This document shows, in pieces, positions 1 through 5,403 of a stretch of DNA of 5,403 nucleotides. The notes below the pieces were generated by a model. The model saw only the letters and a list, made by a program, of their open reading frames with translations, did not search any database and had not been told where the DNA came from. Numbering within the stretch: position 1 is the first letter of the stretch; every line of letters begins with the position of its first letter. The position numbers and the translations under genes were made by a program. Source of the stretch: Nitrosomonadaceae bacterium (lineage in GTDB: Bacteria > Pseudomonadota > Gammaproteobacteria > Burkholderiales > Usitatibacteraceae); assembly GCA_021300055.1 (NCBI GenBank), contig JAJTHU010000026.1, forward strand, positions 1 through 5,403, given 5' to 3'.

Positions 1-773
1 CGTTGCAATCGCAGGAAATAGAGGGATGGTGTCCGCGTAGCGACGAAGCGTACCTTGGTGTGCTCGTGGCCGACCTCATTACGCGTGGCGTGTCAGAACC
101 ATATCGCATGTTCACCAGCCGCGCGGAGTACCGTTTGCAATTGCGCGAAGACAACGCCGATGCGCGCTTGACTGAAATCGGCCGCAAGTTGGGGCTCGTG
201 GGTGACGCCCAATGGGCCGCGTTTGAAGCCAAACGCGAAGCCGTCGAGCGTGAAACGCAACGCCTCAAAGCAACTTGGGTGCAACCGGGGCGTGTGGCGA
301 AAGAACAATTGGAACGGGTGATCGGCCAAGACATTGAGCGTGAATACTCGCTGTTCGATTTTCTGCGTCGCCCCAACGTTAGCTATGACGCATTGATGAC
401 CCTCAGCATGGCGGGTGAAGGTGTCGCTGACCCAGCGGTGGCCGAGCAAGTGGAGATTGCCGCGAAGTACCAAGGCTACATCGATCGTCAACAAGACGAA
501 GTCGAAAAGAATCGCGCGCAAGAGTCGCTCGCATTGCCGAGCGACATCGATTATCTACAAGTGCGCGGCCTCTCCAAAGAGGTGCAGCTCAAGCTCAATC
601 AACACAAACCGGAAACGGTTGGCCAAGCGGCGCGCATTCAGGGCATCACCCCAGCGGCGATTTCGTTGCTGCTGGTGCACCTGAAGCGTGGTTTTTCTAA
701 AACCAGCGAGCAGGGGCCAAGCAATTCAGCATCGGCGACGCGCCCGACGGACAGCGCAGAGCGCGCGGCATGA
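1..773 (+). CDS. mnmG: MnmG (GidA), C-terminal part; tRNA U34 carboxymethylaminomethyl modification enzyme
   Basis: 5'-truncated by the window edge: the reading frame is open to base 1, so the TTG at position 3 is an internal Leu codon, not a start. About 256 residues of a protein usually near 630 residues are visible. MnmG is the FAD-dependent partner of MnmE and installs the (carboxymethyl)aminomethyl group on the wobble uridine of certain tRNAs in the cytoplasm. Diagnostic family segments are DEAYLGVLVADLITRG, EPYRMFTSRAEYRLQLREDN, the IEREYSLFDFLRRP region, the YQGYIDRQQDEVEK segment and the near-terminal ITPAAISLLLVHLKR. The last lies in the helical C-terminal domain known to contact MnmE. 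The FAD-binding part lies outside the window. After the conserved end there is a Ser/Thr/Ala-rich tail of roughly 27 residues that looks disordered. The stop codon overlaps the rsmG start (ATGA, 770-773), implying translational coupling. Identification is secure. Confidence 0.97.
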   Translation, partial: LQSQEIEGWCPRSDEAYLGVLVADLITRGVSEPYRMFTSRAEYRLQLREDNADARLTEIGRKLGLVGDAQWAAFEAKREAVERETQRLKATWVQPGRVAKEQLERVIGQDIEREYSLFDFLRRPNVSYDALMTLSMAGEGVADPAVAEQVEIAAKYQGYIDRQQDEVEKNRAQESLALPSDIDYLQVRGLSKEVQLKLNQHKPETVGQAARIQGITPAAISLLLVHLKRGFSKTSEQGPSNSASATRPTDSAERAA

Positions 774-1471
774 GTGCTGTTGTGAATATTCGCGACAATC
801 CAGTCGACAGCGCAGCAACGAGCGATGCGAACCTCGCGCTGCGGTTGCAAGCGGGCGTCACCGCGCTTGGCTTGTCATTGAGTCAGCAGCAGCAGCAACA
901 GTTGCTCGACTACATTGCGCTCCTCGACAAATGGAACAAGGTGTACAACCTCACCGCCGTGCGTGAACCCGAGCGCATGCTGGGGCTACACATCCTCGAT
1001 AGCTTGTCGATGGTGCCGCATCTTGGTCAGGCAAAGACCGTGCTTGACGTCGGCACGGGCGGCGGCTTGCCCGGCATTTGCATCGCCGTCGCACGTCCAG
1101 ATCTCAACGTGGTGATGCTCGACTCGTTGCAGAAAAAAACCACCTTCGTGCGGCAAGCCATCGGCGCGTTGGGTTTGACCAACGCGAGTGTGGTGTGCGA
1201 GCGCGTTGAAGCGTTTCGACCAGCGCAGCCTTTTGACGTGGTGACCTCGCGCGCATTTGCCGAGCTCAGTGATTTCGTCAAAGGTGCGGGCCACTTGATG
1301 CGACCCGGTGGGCGCATGCTCGCGATGAAAGGCGTCTACCCGCATGACGAAATCGCGCGTGCATTTTCGTCACCCGAAGCGAGCCACAAGGTGGTCGACG
1401 TACACACGCTCAACGTCCCACAGGTGGACGGCCAGCGCCACCTTGTCGTGATCGAAGCGAAAACAATATGA
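770..1471 (+). CDS. rsmG: RsmG (GidB), 16S rRNA (guanine-527 N7) methyltransferase
   Basis: 233 residues, a little longer than the roughly 207 of E. coli RsmG; the extra length is at the N-terminus. The family uses S-adenosylmethionine to methylate N7 of G527 in 16S rRNA, and loss of this activity is known to give low-level streptomycin resistance. Visible signatures are KWNKVYNLTA (residues 54-63), HILDSL (74-79), the SAM-binding glycine loop LDVGTGGGLPGI (92-103), LDS plus the lysine pair at 117-123, and TSRAFA (159-164). The glycine loop has Gly where E. coli has Pro (GTGPG), a mild variation. A run of six glutamines (39-44, bases 884-901) precedes the first conserved helix. The ATG at 770 is chosen because it overlaps the mnmG stop (ATGA); no strong Shine-Dalgarno sequence is visible, which fits coupled translation. 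The 3' end overlaps parA in the same way. Confidence 0.97.
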   Translation: MSAVVNIRDNPVDSAATSDANLALRLQAGVTALGLSLSQQQQQQLLDYIALLDKWNKVYNLTAVREPERMLGLHILDSLSMVPHLGQAKTVLDVGTGGGLPGICIAVARPDLNVVMLDSLQKKTTFVRQAIGALGLTNASVVCERVEAFRPAQPFDVVTSRAFAELSDFVKGAGHLMRPGGRMLAMKGVYPHDEIARAFSSPEASHKVVDVHTLNVPQVDGQRHLVVIEAKTI

Positions 1472-2247
1472 AGACTTACGCCGTCGCCAATCAAAAAGGT
1501 GGGGTGGGGAAGACCTCCATCGCCGTCAATCTTTCTGCCACGCTCGCGCACTATGGGCAACGCGTGTTGCTGATCGATCTCGATCCGCAAGGTAATGCCA
1601 CCACGGGCAGCGGCGTCGACAAAAACGCACACGACAAAACGCTTTATGGTGTGCTGCTGGGTGAATACCCCGCTGCCGAAGCGCGCGTTCGCTCAGAAGC
1701 GAATTACGACGTGCTGATCGCTAATCGCGAGCTCGCTGGTGCCGAGATTGAGTTGATCGAAATTGAGCGCCGCGAGTATCGACTCAAAGATGCGCTGACG
1801 GAAATTGCCGCTGACTACGATTTCGCCATCATCGACTGCCCGCCCGCGCTCAACATGCTGACGGTCAACGCGCTGACCGCCGCCGACGCGGTGATCATCC
1901 CGATGCAGTGCGAGTACTACGCGCTCGAAGGTTTGAGCGATTTGGTGGGTACCCTCAAGAAGGTGAAGGCCAACCTCAACCCGAAAATCGAAATCGAGGC
2001 GCTGGTGCGCACCATGTACGACCCACGCTCGTCGCTGACGACGCAAGTGTCCAACGAAATCAAGAATCACTTTGGCGACAAAGTGTTTGATACGGTGATC
2101 CCACGCAACATTCGCATTGCCGAAGCGCCGTCTTTCGGCAAGCCCGTCATCTTGCATGACGCCGCGAGCAAGGGCGCACAAGCGCACTTCGCGTTTGCAC
2201 GAGAGTTGCTCGGGCGACATGGTATCGCCATCAAGGAAGCAGCCTGA
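1468..2247 (+). CDS. parA: ParA (Soj), chromosome-partitioning Walker-type ATPase
   Basis: 259 residues, the usual size for small chromosomal ParA/Soj proteins that lack the extra N-terminal DNA-binding domain of P1-type ParA. ATP-bound dimers of this family bind the nucleoid non-specifically, and ParB-parS complexes trigger hydrolysis, pulling origins apart. The deviant Walker A motif KGGVGKTS sits at residues 10-17, including the signature lysine (K10) before the glycines and the catalytic-loop lysine (K15). The Walker A' motif LLIDLDPQGN is at 34-43, and the Walker B motif AIIDCPP is at 120-126 with Asp123. The C-terminal segment IPRNIRIAEAPSFGKPV is typical of Soj. The ATG overlaps the rsmG stop codon (ATGA, 1468-1471), and the parB start lies one base beyond the parA stop, so parA is expected to be co-transcribed and coupled on both sides. 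No separate promoter is recognised. Confidence 0.97.
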   Translation: MKTYAVANQKGGVGKTSIAVNLSATLAHYGQRVLLIDLDPQGNATTGSGVDKNAHDKTLYGVLLGEYPAAEARVRSEANYDVLIANRELAGAEIELIEIERREYRLKDALTEIAADYDFAIIDCPPALNMLTVNALTAADAVIIPMQCEYYALEGLSDLVGTLKKVKANLNPKIEIEALVRTMYDPRSSLTTQVSNEIKNHFGDKVFDTVIPRNIRIAEAPSFGKPVILHDAASKGAQAHFAFARELLGRHGIAIKEAA

Positions 2248-2248
2248 C

Positions 2249-3109
2249 ATGTTGAAGAACAAAGGACTCGGCAAAGGCCTCGACGCGCTGCTGGGCGGCA
2301 GTAAACAACAAGCGGGTGCTGCGCCAGAGGGCGAGTTGCGTCAACTCGCGGTGAAATCGCTGCAGCCCGGCAAGTACCAGCCGCGCACACGCATGGATCA
2401 AGCGGCACTCGCCGAACTTGCTGACTCGATCAAGCAGCGTGGCGTGGTGCAACCGATCTTGGTGCGCGCCATTGGTGTGAGCAAGTTTGAAATCATCGCC
2501 GGTGAACGTCGCTGGCGCGCCGCGCAACTCGCGGGGCTCACCGAAGTGCCGGCACTCGTTCGCGAGATCGCCGACGACGCGGCGCTCGGCATCGGCCTCA
2601 TCGAAAACATTCAGCGCGAAGACCTCAACGCGATGGAAGAGGCGGCTGGTCTACAGCGCCTCATTGAAGAGTTCAAGCTCACCCAAGAAGAAGCCGCTAA
2701 GGCGGTGGGTCGTTCGCGCTCGGCCGTATCTAACCTGCTGCGCTTGCTCGAGCTGGCCAAGCCGGTGCAAGACATGGTGATGGAAGCTAAGCTCGACATG
2801 GGCCACGCGCGCGCGTTGCTGTCGCTCGGCAAAGCGAAGCAGGTCGAACTCGCGCACCAAATCGTTCACAAATCGTTGTCGGTGCGCGATGCCGAGCGAC
2901 TCGTGAAGCAAGCGGGGGCGACCCCCAAGGCAAAGAAAACTGCGCTATCGAACAACACCGATGTGCGCCGCCTCGAGACCGATCTCTCCGATAAGCTCGG
3001 CACCACGGTCACCATCAAGCTCGACAAGAGAAACAATGGCACCGTGACCATTGCCTTTATGGGATTCGAGCATTTGGACGGCATTCTCGAAAGAACAAAA
3101 CTCAAGTAA
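2249..3109 (+). CDS. parB: ParB (Spo0J), centromere-binding CTPase of chromosome partitioning
   Basis: 286 residues, normal for chromosomal ParB. The family loads at parS sites as a CTP-dependent DNA clamp, spreads along DNA and stimulates ParA. Domains in order: the N-terminal KGLGKGLDALLGG (5-17), the conserved ParA-interacting peptide; the ParB/sulfiredoxin-like CTPase domain from about residue 33, with QPR (44-46), the GERRWRA motif (85-91) and ENIQREDL (119-126); a helix-turn-helix region TQEEAAKAVGRSRSAVSN (145-162) for parS recognition; a linker; and the C-terminal dimerisation domain from about residue 238. The ATG at 2249 is preferred over upstream in-frame starts because it follows the parA stop by one base, gives the standard MLKNKGLGKGL N-terminus and has AGGA at 2234-2237, about 11 bases upstream. 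No good parS site is present in the window. Confidence 0.97.
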   Translation: MLKNKGLGKGLDALLGGSKQQAGAAPEGELRQLAVKSLQPGKYQPRTRMDQAALAELADSIKQRGVVQPILVRAIGVSKFEIIAGERRWRAAQLAGLTEVPALVREIADDAALGIGLIENIQREDLNAMEEAAGLQRLIEEFKLTQEEAAKAVGRSRSAVSNLLRLLELAKPVQDMVMEAKLDMGHARALLSLGKAKQVELAHQIVHKSLSVRDAERLVKQAGATPKAKKTALSNNTDVRRLETDLSDKLGTTVTIKLDKRNNGTVTIAFMGFEHLDGILERTKLK

Positions 3110-3115
3110 GGACGG

Positions 3116-3146
3116 GCGTTTTTTCAAGCAAAATGCCTGAAAACGC
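3116..3146. terminator. Imperfect hairpin between convergent parB and hslO; possible bidirectional terminator
   Basis: The 46-bp gap between the parB stop and the hslO stop contains an inverted repeat: GCGTTTT (3116-3122) pairs with AAAACGC (3140-3146), and the stem continues inward as CA/TG and GCA/TGC around an AAA loop. There is a two-T bulge and one A-C mismatch. Its position between convergent genes suits a shared terminator. Against this, no U-run follows the stem on either strand; the T-rich stretch is inside the stem. Function is an inference and termination may instead rely on Rho. Confidence 0.4.
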
Positions 3147-3155
3147 GCGCCAATG

Positions 3156-4091
3156 CTAGGGTTTGCCGTCTGCGGGCGCGTCGCCAGCATCGAACAATGC
3201 GGCGATGGCCGCAGGGTCGAAGCGATACTCCTGATTGCTCATGTCATCTTTGACGATCACCTCGCCATATTCGGCGAGCGTGCTTTCCAATTCCTCGCGA
3301 CCCAGTGAGCGCAGCACGGCCTTTACTTTCTCTTCGTCGCGTTTGCAGTCAGAGCTGACAGTTTTCGGCTCGTAAAGCCGGACGTCCTCTTCAACGAATA
3401 GGCGCTTAAGCAGCACATCAACGGGCGTACCGATCAGCTCGGCGTCGGTGACCGATGAGGCCAACATTTCCACACGCGCCCAACCGTCGGGGTCGCGCTC
3501 ATCGGCTTTGGGCAGCTTTTGCAGCATCAGCGCGCCGGCGCCTTGTTCGGTCGCCGCGAGCCATAGGTGTGTCGGCAACTGCTCAGACTGATCGAAGTAG
3601 TGCTCAAAGCACTCTGCAACCGACAGACCAGAAATGGGCACGATCGATTGGTACATCTGCCCAGAGTCGCTGTTTGCCACGGTCATCGCCAGCGTGCCGT
3701 TGCCAACCCACTCGGCGAAGCCATTGGTTTCATGCACTTCCCCAACCCCGGGTGTCTGCGCCGATGCCGCCATGCCGCGCAATCCGAGCGTATGCGTGCA
3801 CTCCACAACAGCTAGCTTCGCGGCGCGGGTGGCGCGCGCAGGGTCGTTGGCACCCTGAATCTGCAGGATCACCCTGCCGGGATGCTTCAGCCCTGTCCCC
3901 ACCATCACACCCACGCAGGCAAGTTCACCAAAGTAGCGCGTGACGTCGTCGGGGTAATCGCGGCCACGCATTAGCGCATGCCAAGCGTCACCCAAGCGCA
4001 CCACTTGGCCGCGTATGTCGAGGTTTTCCAGCGTAAAGCGGCGGGAATAACTCGGTGGTGTATGCAATGGAGGCGGTCCCGCTGTGGTCAT
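3156..4091 (-). CDS. hslO: Hsp33-family chaperone HslO lacking most of the zinc redox-switch cysteines
   Basis: 311 residues from the ATG at 4089-4091; E. coli Hsp33 has 292. The family is a cytoplasmic holdase that in well-studied members is activated by oxidation of a C-terminal four-cysteine zinc centre. The N-terminal core is well kept: ENLDIRGQVVRLGDAW (22-37), RDYPDDV (44-50), LQIQG (76-80), LRGMA (104-108), the MYQSIVPI strand (146-153) and YFDQSEQLPTHLW (165-177), followed by LLKRLFVEEDVRLYEP in the linker. The C-terminal fold also aligns (LRSLGREELESTLAEYGEV, then YRFDP). The zinc ligands do not: ungapped comparison with remembered E. coli C232, C234, C265 and C268 gives Cys249, Arg251, Asp282 and Ser285. 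The other cysteines (59, 98, 161) are in the core. An upstream in-frame TTG at 4133 would add 14 residues but has no ribosome-binding site and no family support. hslO lies downstream of phoR on the same strand and converges on parB. Confidence 0.93.
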   Translation of the reverse strand: MTTAGPPPLHTPPSYSRRFTLENLDIRGQVVRLGDAWHALMRGRDYPDDVTRYFGELACVGVMVGTGLKHPGRVILQIQGANDPARATRAAKLAVVECTHTLGLRGMAASAQTPGVGEVHETNGFAEWVGNGTLAMTVANSDSGQMYQSIVPISGLSVAECFEHYFDQSEQLPTHLWLAATEQGAGALMLQKLPKADERDPDGWARVEMLASSVTDAELIGTPVDVLLKRLFVEEDVRLYEPKTVSSDCKRDEEKVKAVLRSLGREELESTLAEYGEVIVKDDMSNQEYRFDPAAIAALFDAGDAPADGKP

Positions 4092-4131
4092 GCGGGCAGT
4101 GTAGCAAAACTCTTGCGCATACAAAGCCCGC
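4092..4131 (-). promoter_or_regulatory. Promoter-like sequence inside a 40-bp imperfect palindrome abutting the hslO start
   Basis: On the minus strand an extended -10-like element, TGC followed by TACACT (4103-4098), ends six bases before the hslO ATG. A weak -35-like TTTGTA lies at 4125-4120, with a 16-base spacer. The same 40 bp can fold: GCGGGC (4131-4126) pairs with GCCCGC (4097-4092), TGTA with TACA and GCAA with TTGC, around a GAGTT loop with a 2x2 internal loop and a three-base bulge. The palindrome could be an operator, an RNA hairpin in phoR read-through transcripts, or coincidence. No Shine-Dalgarno sequence precedes the ATG. The promoter call is pattern-based only. Confidence 0.4.
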
Positions 4132-4147
4132 AAATTGCGAATCGTGC

Positions 4148-5403
4148 TTATGCGGCAACCGCGACGGGTTTGGGCTGCTCTCGAAACGCGCGTGCAGCGG
4201 GCAGCACAATGCGGAATGTCGAGCCATGCGAGTCGGGACTCTGCGAGCTTTCGATCTCCAACCGGCCGCCGTGTCGCAATAAAACGTGCTTCACAATCGC
4301 CAAACCAAGCCCGGTGCCGCCAACGTCACGAGAGCGACCGCGATCGACCCGATAGAAGCGTTCTGTAAGGCGCGGCAGATGCTCGGGCGCGATACCCTCA
4401 CCGTTATCCTTGATAGCCAGCAACATTTCGCCTGAGACCTCGTGAATCGCAAGCAACACTTCAATCGTGCCGCCCTCTGGCGTGTAGCGCACCGCATTAC
4501 TGATGAGGTTAGAGACCGCACTCGCCAGCTCGTGGCGATCACCAGTGACCCAAACGGGCTGCAGCACGCCGTTAATGAGATGGCGGTTGTTAGAGAGCAC
4601 GCGCGCGTCGGCCATCGCGGCGCGCACCAAGGCTTCCATATCAATCACCGTTTCGGCAAGTTTGTGTTGCTCGCTCTCTAAGCGCGACAAGGCGAGCAAA
4701 TCATCAACCAGTCGCTGCATACGTGTCGTCTGCTTCGCCATGTGCTCAATGCTGCGTTTGAGCATATCGGGCCGTTCGCCCGATATGAGTGCGGGCTGCT
4801 GCATGGTCTCGAGGAAACCCGCCATGACTGTGAGCGGCGTGCGTAATTCATGCGAAACGTTGGCCACAAAATCGCTGCGCATCCGCTCTAAGCGCTCGCG
4901 CTCCGACACGTCGCGGGAGAGCAACAGCGATTGGTCTTGCCCGAATGCCACCAACTGCACCGCAAGTGTGACCTCGGTGCTGCCGCCGGATTCCAGCGAC
5001 TGGTTGTATTTGATGGTCAACGGTTCGTTGAAATTGCGCGCTTGCAGGTAAGCGTTGAACTCCGGAAAACGAATGATGTAGGTGATTGTTTGCATCCGAT
5101 CGCGGTTCAGCGAAATGCGCCAATGCGCTTCGGCAGCGGGGTTACACCAAACGATGTTGTTTTCGTTGTCGAGCATGACCGCGCCGTCCGGCAGCGCCGC
5201 GGCTGCCTGCTGGAAGCGCGCCAGCGAATCGGAGAGCGATTGCTGTTGCACATGCTCTTGACGTAGCAAGCGGTAAAGTCGGGAAAGCAAGTCGCCCCAC
5301 GTCCCGAAGCCGTCTGGCATGTCGCGCGCCTGATGGTCGCTCTCCAGCCAAGCGCTAAGCTGCACCAGCTTCCACGTGTGATAACCGAATGCGAGGCCCA
5401 GCA
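4148..5403 (-). CDS. phoR: PhoR, phosphate-regulon sensor histidine kinase (N-terminus cut by the window)
   Basis: The frame stays open past the right edge, where codons read LGLAFGYHTWKLVQL, resembling the end of the PhoR membrane anchor. The GTG at 5365 is therefore an internal Val codon. About 417 residues are visible; E. coli PhoR has 431, so probably some tens of residues of membrane helices are missing. PhoR autophosphorylates on His and controls PhoB in response to phosphate via the Pst/PhoU system. Visible from N to C: a basic juxtamembrane linker; a PAS domain starting ALPDGAVMLD with IVWCNPAAEAHW and the RFPEFNAYL segment; the HisKA box SHELRTP with the phospho-acceptor His at bases 4850-4852; the N box NLISNAVRYTPEGG; the G1 motif DNGEGI; the PhoR-like PRLTERFYRVDRGRSR; and G2 GGTGLGLAI. 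All catalytic motifs are intact. It could be another PhoR-like kinase, but the PAS and TERFYRVD segments favour PhoR. phoB, normally adjacent, is not in view. Confidence 0.95.
   Translation of the reverse strand, partial: LGLAFGYHTWKLVQLSAWLESDHQARDMPDGFGTWGDLLSRLYRLLRQEHVQQQSLSDSLARFQQAAAALPDGAVMLDNENNIVWCNPAAEAHWRISLNRDRMQTITYIIRFPEFNAYLQARNFNEPLTIKYNQSLESGGSTEVTLAVQLVAFGQDQSLLLSRDVSERERLERMRSDFVANVSHELRTPLTVMAGFLETMQQPALISGERPDMLKRSIEHMAKQTTRMQRLVDDLLALSRLESEQHKLAETVIDMEALVRAAMADARVLSNNRHLINGVLQPVWVTGDRHELASAVSNLISNAVRYTPEGGTIEVLLAIHEVSGEMLLAIKDNGEGIAPEHLPRLTERFYRVDRGRSRDVGGTGLGLAIVKHVLLRHGGRLEIESSQSPDSHGSTFRIVLPAARAFREQPKPVAVAA

Noticed and set aside
2117..2248. Upstream extension of parB into parA
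   Set aside because: The frame is open, but the first 44 residues look like out-of-frame parA sequence and the conserved KGLGKGLDALL start follows the ATG at 2249.
1693..2274. 193-codon open frame antisense to parA
   Set aside because: It lies opposite a strongly conserved gene, has no recognisable family features and is explained by the codon bias of the parA strand.
3237..3353. Frameshift or sequencing error explaining the missing Hsp33 cysteines
   Set aside because: Residues on both sides and between the two sites align in one frame with family spacing, so indels cannot explain it; only several independent substitutions could.
3455..3943. 162-codon open frame antisense to hslO
   Set aside because: Arg/Pro/Ala-rich shadow frame opposite a conserved gene; no independent support.
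4131..4133. TTG as an upstream start for hslO
   Set aside because: It would add 14 residues without family support, has no ribosome-binding site, and would run translation through the palindrome; the ATG at 4089-4091 is preferred.
4503..5051. 182-codon open frame antisense to phoR
   Set aside because: Composition is Ser/Arg-rich shadow translation of conserved kinase sequence, with no domain features or start signals.
5363..5365. GTG as the phoR start codon
   Set aside because: The frame continues open to the window edge and the upstream codons resemble the end of the PhoR membrane anchor, so the gene is truncated by the window rather than starting here.
5368..5383. parS-like sequence with a CACGTG core
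   Set aside because: Only the core and part of the left arm match the TGTTnCACGTGnAACA pattern; the right arm is largely wrong and the site lies inside phoR coding sequence, where it fits ordinary codons.

Overview
The window holds six protein-coding genes and almost no non-coding DNA. Four plus-strand genes form the classic origin-proximal block: the 3' end of mnmG (tRNA wobble-uridine modification), rsmG (16S rRNA m7G methyltransferase), parA and parB (chromosome segregation). Two minus-strand genes face them: hslO (Hsp33 chaperone) and phoR (phosphate-sensing histidine kinase, whose N-terminus lies beyond the right edge). The gene content and protein style suggest a proteobacterium. The MnmG C-terminal segment (SLFDFLRRPNVSYDALM), the Hsp33 N-terminus (ENLDIRGQVVRLG) and PhoR look most like betaproteobacterial proteins. 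This placement rests on recalled family sequences, not on a search.

Layout: mnmG (1-773), rsmG (770-1471) and parA (1468-2247) are chained by 4-bp ATGA stop/start overlaps. parB (2249-3109) begins one base after the parA stop. The four therefore look like one transcription and translation unit. A 46-bp convergent gap (3110-3155) with an imperfect hairpin separates parB from the minus-strand pair. hslO occupies 3156-4091 if its ATG is used. phoR ends at 4148, and a 56-bp gap between phoR and hslO carries a promoter-like sequence inside a 40-bp imperfect palindrome that abuts the hslO start codon. No gene-free stretch exceeds 60 bp.

Functionally, mnmG and rsmG tune translation accuracy, while ParA and ParB partition the replicated origin. 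The usual parS targets are not visible here. hslO and phoR are stress and nutrient-sensing genes with no obvious mechanistic link to the segregation block.

The standout observation is in hslO. The protein is a well-preserved full-length Hsp33, but the four-cysteine zinc redox switch (C-X-C and C-X-X-C) is reduced to one cysteine. The ungapped equivalents are Cys249, Arg251, Asp282 and Ser285. This predicts a chaperone that cannot be switched by the textbook zinc/disulfide mechanism. A possible leaderless start for the same gene is the second point of interest. The rest is ordinary housekeeping sequence, and I see no mobile elements, CRISPR arrays or RNA genes.
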